Below are positions 36,733-45,395 of a DNA stretch of 64,000 nt, piece after piece. A program made the translations under genes and the position numbers. A model generated the notes under the pieces. The model saw only the letters and a list, made by a program, of their open reading frames with translations. It was not told the origin of the DNA and ran no database searches. The DNA lies in assembly GCA_035576005.1 (NCBI GenBank), contig DATLXH010000026.1, positions 9,972 through 73,971 on the forward strand. The letters are read 5' to 3'. This stretch comes from DATLXH01 sp035576005 (lineage in GTDB: Bacteria > Acidobacteriota > Thermoanaerobaculia > Gp7-AA8). The first letter of the stretch is position 1, and each line of letters opens with the position of its first letter.

Positions 36733-38754
36733 TCACCAGACTTCGCAGCGTTTTGCCTCCGGACGAACCATCGCCGCGCCTTCCTTGCAGCCGAACGTCT
36801 TTGCAAAGTCGGGTAGATTCGCGACCGATCCGATGACCCGGTACTTCGCGACGGGATGTGGATCGTTCTGAATCATCAGGCGCTGAGTCTCCGGCCGCGT
36901 TTCATCGCCTCGAAACTGACCCCAGGCAATGAAGAACTGTTGCGCCGGCGTCAAGCCATCAATGACCGGAGCCGGGCGGGTCTGCTGCGCCTTCTGGAAT
37001 GCCAGCCAGGCGATCTTTGCTCCCGCAAGATCGCCGATCGCTTCCCCTAGTACCAGCTTGCCATTGTGATGAATGCCAGGCTCGATGAAGTAGCTCTCGT
37101 ATTGATCTGAGACGCACTGCGTCTTTTCCTGAAATCGTTTCAGGTCCTCTGCTGTCCACCAGTTGTTCAGGTGGCCGGTAGCGTCGTATTTTGCTCCCTG
37201 ATCGTCAAATCCGTGACTGATCTCGTGGCCTATCACGACGCCAATCGCACCGTAGTTGATGGCGTCCGCAGCGCGAACATCGAATGCCGGCGACTGAAGG
37301 ATTCCGGCAGGAAAAACGATCTCGTTGAGCAGCGGATTGTAATAGGCGTTCGAGGTCGGTGGCGTCATCCCCCATCGAAGCCGGTCGACGGGCTTTCCGA
37401 TCTGTGATCGATCGTCCGCCGTCGCGTGTTTGAGTCCTGCGACGACATTCTCCCAATGCGAGGATCGCGCGATGGGTACGCGGCTGTAGTCGATCCAGCG
37501 GTCGGGATAGCCAACCTTTGGATTGAACGTTGCCAGCTTGGCCATGGCCTGCTTTTTTGTAGCGGGACTCATCCAGTCGAGGCCGCGGATGGTGTCGCCC
37601 ATTGCGGAGAGCAGATTCTTCACCAGCTCCTGCATTTTCGCTTTGGCCTCGGGCGGGAAGTAGCGCTCGACGTACCGCTGTCCGAGAGCTTCTCCGAGGA
37701 GCGCATCGTCTGCTTCGACGCAACGCTTCCAGCGTGGTTTCATTTCTTTCTGTCCACGCAGGAACTTTCCGTAGAATTCGAAGTCGGCCCGGGCTATCGT
37801 CTCGGACAGATGGTCGGCGGCGCCGTTGATGACGTTCCAGGCCAGATAGCTCTTCCATGCGCGGAGAGGTGTCGATCGCAGCTCCCGTCCGACAGCGGCC
37901 ATGAACAGTGGCTGGTCGATGTTGAGGTCGTCGTGCGGGACTGAGGCGCGGTCGAAATAACGCGTCCAATCGAATCCCGGAGTCATCCGCTGAAGAGTGA
38001 TGAGCCTGTGCTTGTGATCCGTGGATGCCGGGTCGCGAAGGGACACGTTGTCGAGTGAGGCTGCCGCAAGCCGTGTCTCCAGCGCAAAGACTGCATCGGC
38101 TGCGTTCCTGGCGGAGGCAGTGCTCGACCCGGTCAGCTCGAACATGCGCCCTACATGTTTCACATACTCCCGTCTGGCATCGGCGAATCGCTTATCGGGC
38201 TTGAAGTAATAATCGCGGTCGGGAAGTCCGAGACCGGAAGCGCTGACATTCGCAAGGACTTGCGTAGGGTTGTGATTGTCCGGCGAAGATCTAACGGCGA
38301 ACGGCGCGTAGATCTGAAGCTCGTGCAGATTTGCGATTGCGTCCTGTAACTCGTCCCGATTTCGGATGGCGCGGATTCTGGCTAGAAGTGGTTGTATTGG
38401 CTTGCTTCCAAGCTCGTCGATCCGCGACTGATCCATGCATGCGCCGTAAAAGTCACTGATCTGCTGGTCAATTGAGCCCGTGGGCCAGTCTTTCCGCCGC
38501 GAGGTTTCGTCGAGCAGTTCGCGAAGCTGATTCTTCGCCTGCTCTCCGGCCGCCCAGCGCCGGCTCCAGCGATTCATCGACGCCGGGATCGGATTCTCGC
38601 GCCGCCAGGCACCGTTTGCATAGTCGAAGAAGTCTGTGCAGGCGTCGATGTTCTTGTCGACGTCTTCGATGTACACCCCGCGCTCGTTCGGCGGTGTCTG
38701 CGCGGAGAGCGCCGTGGAGAAAAGGAAGGCCACAGTGATGAGGATGTTTCGCAT
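36733..38754 (-). CDS. M13-family zinc metallopeptidase (neprilysin/PepO-like), exported
   Basis: A 673-residue secreted endopeptidase of the neprilysin family. ATG 38754 gives a good signal peptide (NILITVAFLFSTALSAQ); the longer open frame upstream includes an element and is not used. The zinc site HEISH is at residues 510-514, the third ligand Glu lies in GEAIGDLAG, and the substrate-binding motif NAYYNP precedes. SDFYGACMDQ and DFFDYANGAW are typical of the N-terminal lobe. The C-terminus ends in CEVW, matching the conserved C-x-x-W of the family. Family C element halves lie on both sides (36555-36628 and 38803-38836). Confidence 0.93.
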   Translation of the reverse strand: MRNILITVAFLFSTALSAQTPPNERGVYIEDVDKNIDACTDFFDYANGAWRRENPIPASMNRWSRRWAAGEQAKNQLRELLDETSRRKDWPTGSIDQQISDFYGACMDQSRIDELGSKPIQPLLARIRAIRNRDELQDAIANLHELQIYAPFAVRSSPDNHNPTQVLANVSASGLGLPDRDYYFKPDKRFADARREYVKHVGRMFELTGSSTASARNAADAVFALETRLAAASLDNVSLRDPASTDHKHRLITLQRMTPGFDWTRYFDRASVPHDDLNIDQPLFMAAVGRELRSTPLRAWKSYLAWNVINGAADHLSETIARADFEFYGKFLRGQKEMKPRWKRCVEADDALLGEALGQRYVERYFPPEAKAKMQELVKNLLSAMGDTIRGLDWMSPATKKQAMAKLATFNPKVGYPDRWIDYSRVPIARSSHWENVVAGLKHATADDRSQIGKPVDRLRWGMTPPTSNAYYNPLLNEIVFPAGILQSPAFDVRAADAINYGAIGVVIGHEISHGFDDQGAKYDATGHLNNWWTAEDLKRFQEKTQCVSDQYESYFIEPGIHHNGKLVLGEAIGDLAGAKIAWLAFQKAQQTRPAPVIDGLTPAQQFFIAWGQFRGDETRPETQRLMIQNDPHPVAKYRVIGSVANLPDFAKTFGCKEGAAMVRPEAKRCEVW

Positions 38755-38802
38755 CAGGGGAGTATACGTCCGTCGTTCAGGGATGGCGGGAGCGGTTAGC
38801 CC

Positions 38803-38836
38803 GTGTCGCGGCAAAGGTCTGTGAGAAATGCGGGCT
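38803..38836. repeat. Right half of family C palindromic element
   Basis: GTGTCGCGGCAAAGGTCTG followed by TGAGAAATGCGGGCT equals the right terminus of the complete elements. It lies between the divergent starts of the M13 peptidase and nucleotidyltransferase genes. Confidence 0.8.
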
Positions 38837-38910
38837 AGAATGGCAGCATGGTTTCCGGTCTGACCGCGGGATTTCTGCTGGACCGCCAGTGGCACTGGCT
38901 GAGGGGTGAG

Positions 38911-39420
38911 ATGGACCAGAGCAAGCGACCGGCACTCCTCACGCTTTGCCGGATTCTCGCCGATGAGCACGTCCCCTATGCCATCATCGGCGGGCTGGCT
39001 CTTCAGGTTCATCATCGGGAGCCTCGGACGACTCTCGATATCGACATAGCCGTGCTGAATCGAGAGACGATTCCGCGAGACGCTATGAGGGCCGCTGGGT
39101 TTGAATTCGGCGCAGTCTTGCGACACTCCGAACACTGGGCTGCAGCCGACGGAACTCCAGTGCAGTTCAGTGACGACCCTGTACTGGCCCACGCGGTAAC
39201 AGAGGCGGTCGAGGTTGTTCTCGAGGGAGTGACACTGCGAGTGATCGCCGTGAAAGACCTCCTCCACGAGAAGCTTCGAGCCGGATCTGATCCTGCTCGT
39301 CGACGGTCCAAGCGCCTCCAGGATCTGGCCGACGTTCAGTCCCTACTCGAAGAAGATCCCGGTCTGGCTCACGAGCTCACAGAAACAGAGCAAGCCCTGC
39401 TCGATAAGCTCCCGCGTTGA
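38911..39420 (+). CDS. Nucleotidyltransferase-fold protein (AbiEii/MNT-like), orphan
   Basis: A 169-residue protein with the minimal nucleotidyltransferase motif IIGGLALQVHH followed by TTLDIDIAV, where the two Asp residues would bind metal. The GG-x-AL form is typical of AbiEii-like toxins and related orphan transferases. LLHEKLRAG and a helical C-terminus follow. ATG 38911 is preferred because AGGGG lies just upstream; a start at 38848 would lie next to the element. No antitoxin (AbiEi-like or HEPN partner) is visible, since the next gene is purA on the other strand. Toxin function is therefore only a possibility. Confidence 0.7.
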   Translation: MDQSKRPALLTLCRILADEHVPYAIIGGLALQVHHREPRTTLDIDIAVLNRETIPRDAMRAAGFEFGAVLRHSEHWAAADGTPVQFSDDPVLAHAVTEAVEVVLEGVTLRVIAVKDLLHEKLRAGSDPARRRSKRLQDLADVQSLLEEDPGLAHELTETEQALLDKLPR

Positions 39421-39443
39421 TCCAGGCGAAGCCCGGACCGGGA

Positions 39444-40730
39444 TTACCGGAGAATCGTCTCTTCCCTTCGTGGCCCTGTGGAAATGATTGAGACAGGTGT
39501 TTCCAGCTCATCTTCCACGAAGGCAATGTAGTCCTGCGCTTGCTGCGGCAGCTCCTCAAACGAGCCGGTGCCGACGGTTGAGCGTTGCCACCCTTTAAAA
39601 GCGCGATATTCAGGCCTGTAGTCGCCGTCGTTGACGCCGTAACGCGGGAAGGTCTTCATGCTCGTACCTCGGACTTTGTAGCCGACGCAGACCTGGATCT
39701 CTTCCAGCTCATCGAAGACGTCGATCTTCGTCAATGCGATCTGGTCAATCCCGTTCAGCATCGCCGTGGTTCGCAAGATTGGGAGGTCGAGCCATCCGCA
39801 ACGGCGGGGGCGTCCCGTGGTCGTGCCGTACTCATTTCCCCTGGCGCGGAGATGATCGCCTGTCTTGTCGAGCAGCTCGGTCGGGAAGGGGCCGCCGCCT
39901 ACTCTGGTCGTGTATGCCTTTGCTACCGCGATCACACCGTTGATGTGACGCGGAGCAACTCCGAGACCGGTTGAGATGCCACCGACGACGCAGTTTGAGG
40001 ACGTGACATAGGGATAGGTTCCGTGATCGATGTCGAGCAGGGAGCCCTGCGCTCCTTCGAACATCACCTTCTTCCCGTCTCGGATGAGGTCGTTAATGAG
40101 TAACACAGTGTTCTCGACCATGCCGCCGAGGAGCTCACCGAAGCGGAGATACTGGTCGACCAGCTCTTGAGGATCGAAGCCTTCCTTGCCGTACACAGTC
40201 GTCAGAACCGAGTTCTTTTCCGAGCAGGCGAACTCGATCTTTTGCTTGAGAATCGCAGGGTCGAGCAGGTCCCCGATGCAGATTCCGTAACGGCTGACCT
40301 TCGTTTCGTACGCCGGGCCGATGCCTCGTCCCGTGGTTCCAATTTTCGCCTTGCCTGCGGATTCTTCACGCGCGACGTCGAGTGCTCGATGGTAGGGGAG
40401 GATGCAGTGCGCTGACTCGCTGATTTTGAGGTTTCCGTCGAACGTGACCCCGAGCTCGCCCAGGCTTTTCATCTCGTCGAGCAGTGCCTGGGGGTCGATC
40501 ACCATCCCGTTGCCAAGGATGCAGAGTTTTCCCGGGTGGAGGATGCCGGAGGGAATCAGGTGGAGTGAGTAGTGCCGGTCGGCAAACTTCACTGTATGGC
40601 CGGCGTTGTGCCCGCCCTGGAATCTGGCGACGACGTCGAAGTGCTCGCAGAGAAGATCGACGATCTTCCCTTTACCCTCGTCGCCCCACTGGGCACCTAT
40701 GACAGCTACGTTCTGTCCTGGGAGTTTCAT
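39444..40730 (-). CDS. purA: Adenylosuccinate synthetase
   Basis: This enzyme condenses IMP with aspartate using GTP, the first committed step to AMP. It has 428 residues. The N-terminal P-loop GAQWGDEGKGKIVD, GGHNAGHT, GTTGRGIGPAYE and the C-terminal KIDVFDELEEI/GWQRST region are all conserved. A family D element fills its promoter side (40769-40892). Confidence 0.97.
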   Translation of the reverse strand: MKLPGQNVAVIGAQWGDEGKGKIVDLLCEHFDVVARFQGGHNAGHTVKFADRHYSLHLIPSGILHPGKLCILGNGMVIDPQALLDEMKSLGELGVTFDGNLKISESAHCILPYHRALDVAREESAGKAKIGTTGRGIGPAYETKVSRYGICIGDLLDPAILKQKIEFACSEKNSVLTTVYGKEGFDPQELVDQYLRFGELLGGMVENTVLLINDLIRDGKKVMFEGAQGSLLDIDHGTYPYVTSSNCVVGGISTGLGVAPRHINGVIAVAKAYTTRVGGGPFPTELLDKTGDHLRARGNEYGTTTGRPRRCGWLDLPILRTTAMLNGIDQIALTKIDVFDELEEIQVCVGYKVRGTSMKTFPRYGVNDGDYRPEYRAFKGWQRSTVGTGSFEELPQQAQDYIAFVEDELETPVSIISTGPRREETILR

Positions 40731-40768
40731 GAGCGCGGGGAGCCTAGCATGTTTCGACCGCCTCGCTG

Positions 40769-40892
40769 GCGAAGCCTTTGGAGTGCGGCAGCCGCAGCTG
40801 CCGCTTTCTGTGTCACTTCATGAAGCGGTTGATTCATCCGCGTTCGACTCAAAAGCGGCAGCTGCGGCTGCCGCACTCCAAAGCTTCGCCTC
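40769..40892. repeat. Inverted-repeat element, family D (copy 4)
   Basis: Arms at about 40769-40807 and 40850-40892 carry the GAGTGCGGCAGCCGCAG tract and its reverse complement, with a spacer that starts CTGTGTCACTT and ends TCGACTC. The spacer ends match copy 1 at 4888 on the right and the inverse of copy 2. Located between the divergent purA and hutH genes; the remaining sequence to 41079 shows no gene. Confidence 0.9.
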
Positions 40893-41079
40893 AGCCGGGC
40901 CGGAGCTTCGAGGGCCGCTCCGCTCCCAAAGCAGCGATCGGTCCATTGATGCACGACCATGCACGCCATCTCGCCGCGATTTGCGACACACTTCAGTTGG
41001 GCTGTGAATCGATTGGATCGTTGCGACGTATGATTGTTTCGAGAGAGAGGGTCCCAGTGCCACGGAAGAGCCCGAACAA

Positions 41080-42597
41080 ATGAAAACGATCACGATCGAC
41101 GGCTCGTCGATGACACTGAGCGACGTGCGCGCTGCTGCGTTCAGGGAAGTGAAGTTCCAACTCTCCGATGACGCAAGGCGGCGAATGAAGGCCTCCAGAC
41201 TTCTCGTGGAAGAGATTACCGCGAAGGGGTCTCAGGTCTACGGGATCACGACAGGCTTCGGCGTCTTTTCGGATGTCGCCATCTCGCCTGACAAGACGCG
41301 AGAGCTTCAGCGGAATCTGGTTTTGTCTCACTGTGCTGGCGTTGGCGACCCGTACTCAATTGAAACTTCCAGAGCGATGATGATCCTCAGGGCGAATGCT
41401 CTGGCGAAGGGATACTCAGGCATCAGGCCGGAGATCGTCGACCTGCTGGTCATGCTGCATCGAGAGGACATTGTCCCGATCATTCCATCACAGGGATCTG
41501 TCGGCGCCTCGGGGGATCTGGCGCCACTGGCGCATCTGGCGAGCGTCCTGATTGGAGAGGGAACTGTCTGGCGTCGAGGGAAGAAGGTTGGGGCCATGGT
41601 CGCGCTGGAAGCCGCAAGGGTCTCGCCCGTCACGCTGGAAGCAAAGGAAGGTCTTGCGCTCATCAACGGGACCCAGGCGATTACGGCTCAGGGTGGGCTG
41701 GCCCTGCACAAAGCCTCCACTCTGTTGGATCTTGCAGATTTAGTCGGAGCGATGAGTCTCGACGCGCTGCTCGGTACGGATGCAGCATTCGATGAACGCG
41801 TTCATCTGGCGCGCCCGCACGCGGGACAACTTCATGTCGCTGCACACCTCCGAGGACTGCTGGAAGGTAGCGGGTTACGAGAATCTCATCGCGACTGCGA
41901 GAGGGTACAGGATGCCTACTCACTGCGGTGCATGCCTCAGGTTCACGGCGCGGTACGCGATGCAGTAATGTTTGCCACGGCCACCATTGAGATTGAGATC
42001 AACTCGGCTACGGACAATCCGCTGATTTTCGCGGAGGAACATGCAGTGATCTCCGGCGGGAACTTTCATGGAGCCCCGGCGGCCCTGGCCTGTGACATCG
42101 CGGCCATCGCACTGACTGACCTCGCCTCGATCAGTGAGCGAAGAATCGAGCGACTGGTGAATCCCCAACTCTCGAACGGACTGCCGGCATTTCTAGTCAG
42201 GGACGGAGGGCTGAACAGCGGTTTCATGATTGCTCAGGTAACGGCCGCTGCTCTCGTCTCAGAGTGTCGAGCGTTCGCGCATCCGGCTTCTGTCGATTCG
42301 ATCCCGACCTCGGCGAACAAAGAGGATCACGTCTCGATGGGTCCGATTGCATCGATGAAGCTGGCCAGGGTGGTAGAAAATGTCGCCGCCGTCCTTGCGA
42401 TCGAGGCGATCTGCGCGGCACAGGCGATCGAGCTGCGGCGGCCGGTCACGAGCTCCCCTCGAATTGAGAAGGCGTTCGACGTCATTCGGACGCGCGTCCC
42501 ATTCTGGGAAAGCGATCGGTACCTGCACGCAGACCTCACTGCGGCCATCGAGCTCCTTCCGGCGCTTCACAAACTGATGACTTCCAGAGGTTTTTAG
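41080..42597 (+). CDS. hutH: Histidine ammonia-lyase
   Basis: A 505-residue MIO-dependent lyase that deaminates histidine to urocanate. The autocatalytic MIO triad Ala143-Ser144-Gly145 sits in GSVGASGDLAPLAHL. NLVLSHCAGVG is the histidine-type active-site loop, unlike the tyrosine/phenylalanine lyases, and the later ANKEDHVSMG block also fits HAL, although Gln is the usual residue where Lys occurs. GGNFHGAP is conserved. No hutU, hutI or hutG is nearby, so it is an orphan. A related role as aromatic amino acid lyase for the polyketide locus 25 kb away seems less likely given these residues. Confidence 0.88.
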   Translation: MKTITIDGSSMTLSDVRAAAFREVKFQLSDDARRRMKASRLLVEEITAKGSQVYGITTGFGVFSDVAISPDKTRELQRNLVLSHCAGVGDPYSIETSRAMMILRANALAKGYSGIRPEIVDLLVMLHREDIVPIIPSQGSVGASGDLAPLAHLASVLIGEGTVWRRGKKVGAMVALEAARVSPVTLEAKEGLALINGTQAITAQGGLALHKASTLLDLADLVGAMSLDALLGTDAAFDERVHLARPHAGQLHVAAHLRGLLEGSGLRESHRDCERVQDAYSLRCMPQVHGAVRDAVMFATATIEIEINSATDNPLIFAEEHAVISGGNFHGAPAALACDIAAIALTDLASISERRIERLVNPQLSNGLPAFLVRDGGLNSGFMIAQVTAAALVSECRAFAHPASVDSIPTSANKEDHVSMGPIASMKLARVVENVAAVLAIEAICAAQAIELRRPVTSSPRIEKAFDVIRTRVPFWESDRYLHADLTAAIELLPALHKLMTSRGF

Positions 42598-42610
42598 GGC
42601 TTTGTCGCCG

Positions 42611-42794
42611 TAGCCCGCATTTCTCACAGACCTTCGCCGCGAGACGACGGATAGCGGCCTGTCTCGTTCGTTACACGGCAATTTCGCTCCTCGACATAGT
42701 GTCGACTATGCCTTCGTCGCAAAATCGCCGTGCGCCTCGCATCCAGGCCACTCTCCGCCGTCTCACGACAAAGGTCTGTGAGAAATGCGGGCTA
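42611..42794. repeat. Complete family C palindromic element (copy 1)
   Basis: A 184-bp imperfect palindrome. The terminal repeats AGCCCGCATTTCTCACAG / CTGTGAGAAATGCGGGCT enclose a second nested stem (CACGGCAATTTCGC / GCAAAATCGCCGTG) and a central hairpin (GACATAGTGTC-ACTATG). It lies 14 bp after the hutH stop. Open frames through it are spurious. Confidence 0.9.
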
Positions 42795-42876
42795 GAAGAC
42801 TTCATGGGCTTGGAAGTTGCCGGCTCCAGTGGGAAGATGGGCCCATGAAGCTGGCGACGTTCTTCGGAGGTGTTCC

Positions 42877-43503
42877 ATGGTTCCAGACGTAAGCAGGCCT
42901 ACTTTGGATGGGGGACCGCCGCAATACGTTTCCATCGACGCCTTCGTCGAGGGAATCAGGGCGATCTCCGAAGGTGTGATCACCAAACCAATCGTTTCAG
43001 ATTACCTTCAGAACAATGTCGTGAACCCGGCCGACTTTGAACGATTCAAGCATTGGGAGGCCGAGCGGCACACACGGAATCTCATCTTCCGAAATGAGAT
43101 GATCGAGATCATGCTGATCTGCTGGAACATCGGCAACCAGACACCACTTCACACCCACAACGGGCAGCTCGGCTGGATGGAAATGATCGAGGGGAAGTTG
43201 AAAGTGGAAAACTTCCGACACCTCGCGTGCAACAAGCCGGAGAATCAGGAAGTGGTGGGGCTCGATTGCCTCGCGGGCGCAACCTCAATTCAGATGGCGC
43301 ACATTGACGACGAACTGGTCACTCCGGGCGGCGCACTGAATACGGTTGACAAGAATCATACGATCCACAGGATCTCGAATCTTCCCGAGTGGAATGAGCG
43401 CGCGGTGAGTGTGCACATCTACTCTCGCCCGATCGACTCGTGTGTGGTCTTCGATCTCGACGCGCAGCGCTGTTACCGGCGCGATCTCAAGTACGATTTC
43501 TAG
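42877..43503 (+). CDS. Cysteine-dioxygenase-type cupin protein
   Basis: A 208-residue non-heme iron cupin of the cysteine dioxygenase type I family, which oxidises cysteine or a similar thiol to the sulfinate. The iron site His92-x-His94 is in TPLHTHNGQLGWMEM, and a third His is expected in NHTIHRISN. ATG 42877 is preceded by GGAGG with 6-base spacing; the 20 longer codons upstream are not needed. Characterised enzymes carry a Cys-Tyr cross-link; here CWN precedes the metal motif, but whether a cross-link forms cannot be judged. The substrate could also be 3-mercaptopropionate or another thiol. It is convergent with radC. Confidence 0.82.
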   Translation: MVPDVSRPTLDGGPPQYVSIDAFVEGIRAISEGVITKPIVSDYLQNNVVNPADFERFKHWEAERHTRNLIFRNEMIEIMLICWNIGNQTPLHTHNGQLGWMEMIEGKLKVENFRHLACNKPENQEVVGLDCLAGATSIQMAHIDDELVTPGGALNTVDKNHTIHRISNLPEWNERAVSVHIYSRPIDSCVVFDLDAQRCYRRDLKYDF

Positions 43504-43547
43504 CCGGCTAGCCCGGCATCCTATGGAACTTCGGGCGTCTGCTGCCT

Positions 43548-44225
43548 TCACATAGCGCCTCGCTGGCGGAGCGACACGAAGCGATTCGCGCCGAGGATCA
43601 GGTGATCGGCGATCTCCACGCCGAGAAGTTTCCCGGCTTCAACAATCTTTCTGGTGAACATGAGGTCTTCCGCGGACGGCGCAGGATCGCCGGACGGGTG
43701 ATTGTGAAAAATGATCACAGACGCGGCGTTCTCGTCGAGGGCATGACGAAGCACATCGCGTGTCGATACTGTCGTTGCATTCAATGTCCCGACATAAATC
43801 TCCCGTTCGCGTATCACGCGATTCTTGGAATCGAGATAGACCGCGCCCAGACGCTCCTGCACATGATGCGAGTAGCGCGCGATGAGAGCAGGCGCGATTG
43901 AATCGGGACTCCTCACCGGGTCACCGACTCGGTCGGGAAGTGCGGCCAGTCTGCGTCCGATCTCGAGTGCAGCTGCGATACGCGCACACTTCGCCGCTCC
44001 TACACCGGCCACTCGCTTTCCCGACGTCCACTCTTTGCGGGAGAGTGAGATCAGTCCCTCAGAGAGCAGTTCGCGAGCGAGCTGAATTGAGCTCTTACCG
44101 GCAATCCCCGTCCCGAGAAGAATTGCGACCAGCTCGCTGTCCGAGAGGCTCGGTGCGCCGTGAAGGAGCATGCGTTCTCTGGGTCGTTCGTCAGTGGGAA
44201 GATCCGCAATCATGTTGTGCGTCAT
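43548..44225 (-). CDS. radC: RadC/JAB-domain protein
   Basis: A 225-residue RadC-family protein with an N-terminal helix-hairpin-helix segment (VAGVGAAKCARIAAALEIGR) and a C-terminal JAB/MPN+ metalloprotease-like domain. The metal-binding motif FHNHPSGDPAPSAED is intact. Despite the name, a DNA-repair role is doubtful in this family and the true function is unresolved. It starts inside the last codons of the sirtuin gene (4-bp overlap), so the two are translated together. Confidence 0.92.
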   Translation of the reverse strand: MTHNMIADLPTDERPRERMLLHGAPSLSDSELVAILLGTGIAGKSSIQLARELLSEGLISLSRKEWTSGKRVAGVGAAKCARIAAALEIGRRLAALPDRVGDPVRSPDSIAPALIARYSHHVQERLGAVYLDSKNRVIREREIYVGTLNATTVSTRDVLRHALDENAASVIIFHNHPSGDPAPSAEDLMFTRKIVEAGKLLGVEIADHLILGANRFVSLRQRGAM

Positions 44226-44965
44226 TTGAGACCCCTCGAGATGGCGTGCACAAGGAGCGGGAGGGCCTGAGCTGCGGGAAGCTCGAGGGCGAAGTTCAGC
44301 AACGGACTGATTGCAGAAGCGACCGGATTGACTTCTACTGACAGCGAGCCTCGAAAGAGACTTACCAGCCCTGCAGCCGGCTGGACGACCCCGGAGGTTC
44401 CTACAACCAGCAGCAGCTCGGCGCCGGCTACTGCGTCCGCCGCGATCTCGAGGTGCTGAGGATCAAGTGCTTCGCCGAACCAGACGACGTCCGGTCTGAG
44501 GAGTGAACCGCAGCCGCAACGTGGGGGCAGTAGAGCGAACGCCTCTTCGGCAGGCACGACCGTGCCCTCGCGGACGCAGCGCGCTCTGAAGAGATTTCCG
44601 TGTAGCTCCACCACATCATCCGAGCCTGCCCGTCCGTGGAGCCCATCAACATTCTGTGTAATCAGTGTCAGTTGTACTGCGGATATCCGAGCCAGCGCTG
44701 CCAGGGCCCGGTGCGCCTCATTTGGCAGGGCAGCTCGAATCAGGTTTCGCCGCCACTCATACCAGCGCCAGATCTGGAGAGGATTCCGTTCAAACGCCGA
44801 GGGCGTCGCGAGCTCCTCGGGACGAAGACCTTCCCAGAGGCCGCCAGCACCCCGAAATGTTGGGATTCCACTTTCTGCTGAAACGCCGGCACCCGTCAGG
44901 ACGGCCACCGCTCGAGGACGCGCCTTCTCGATCGCGAGGATTACTTCATAGATGCTGTTTGCCAT
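44222..44965 (-). CDS. NAD-dependent protein deacylase (class III sirtuin, CobB/SIRT5-like)
   Basis: A 247-residue sirtuin that removes acyl groups from lysine using NAD. GAGVSAESGIPTFRG and TQNVDGLH form the NAD site, and His122 in ELHGN is catalytic. Tyr69-x-x-Arg72 (WYEWR) matches the pair that defines desuccinylase/demalonylase activity in class III sirtuins. Zinc-binding Cys are sparse (ARCVRE, then RCGCGS), as in E. coli CobB. ATG 44965 is used; the longer open frame upstream runs through a palindromic element and is rejected. Coupled to radC. Confidence 0.93.
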   Translation of the reverse strand: MANSIYEVILAIEKARPRAVAVLTGAGVSAESGIPTFRGAGGLWEGLRPEELATPSAFERNPLQIWRWYEWRRNLIRAALPNEAHRALAALARISAVQLTLITQNVDGLHGRAGSDDVVELHGNLFRARCVREGTVVPAEEAFALLPPRCGCGSLLRPDVVWFGEALDPQHLEIAADAVAGAELLLVVGTSGVVQPAAGLVSLFRGSLSVEVNPVASAISPLLNFALELPAAQALPLLVHAISRGLK

Positions 44966-45213
44966 ACCGATTTTTTGTGGTTGCAGACCCGCGAGGAAGG
45001 TAGGGAATCGACGAGAGTGTCGAGTCGGAGAGCGGGTGTGCCGCAGAGGAGCGGCCGGTGGGCAAGCGGATCTTACAACAGGTGGGCGATGCTTTCGCTT
45101 TCTTATTCGACTCGAGATGTGGGCTTGTGGCGTGCGACCGACCCCGCTGGAGGCTTGTCGCCGAACGCCAGAAAGATCGGTGGTCGAAGCACCTGCGCTT
45201 CTTGAGTGGGCTA
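44966..45213. other. Intergenic region without recognisable gene
   Basis: This 248-bp stretch separates the sirtuin start from the family C element. Open frames exist on both strands, but none shows a ribosome site or a recognisable motif. It should hold the promoter of the sirtuin-radC pair, but no clear -35/-10 is visible. Confidence 0.5.
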
Positions 45214-45395
45214 AGCCCGCATTTCTCACACTCCTTCTGCTGCGGCAGCGGATAGCGGCCTGTCTGCTTCGTTGCACGACGGTTTCGCTCCTCGACATAG
45301 TGTCAACTATGCCCTCGTCGCGAAACTGTCGTGCGCCTCGCATCCAGGCCACTCTCCGCTGCCTCGCAACGAAGGAGTGTGAGAAATGCGGGCTA
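45214..45395. repeat. Complete family C palindromic element (copy 2)
   Basis: A 182-bp palindrome with ends AGCCCGCATTTCTCACAC / GTGTGAGAAATGCGGGCT and inner stem CACGACGGTTTCGC / GCGAAACTGTCGTG. Several arm positions differ from copy 1, and the opposite arm differs in the matching way. Its right end provides the TAG stop codon of the SurA-like gene (45393-45395). Confidence 0.9.

Noticed and set aside
36733..39267. 844-residue version of the M13 peptidase
   Set aside because: The extra 171 residues read through the half element and opposite the nucleotidyltransferase gene; the ATG at 38754 gives a proper signal peptide.
42817..42876. Longer start for the cysteine-dioxygenase-type gene
   Set aside because: The ATG at 42877 has GGAGG at ideal spacing; the upstream codons add a non-conserved stretch.
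44966..45352. N-terminal extension of the sirtuin and similar peptides at 63842-63988 ending in CGL
   Set aside because: These peptides are translations of the family C element; the same peptide type appears wherever the element occurs.
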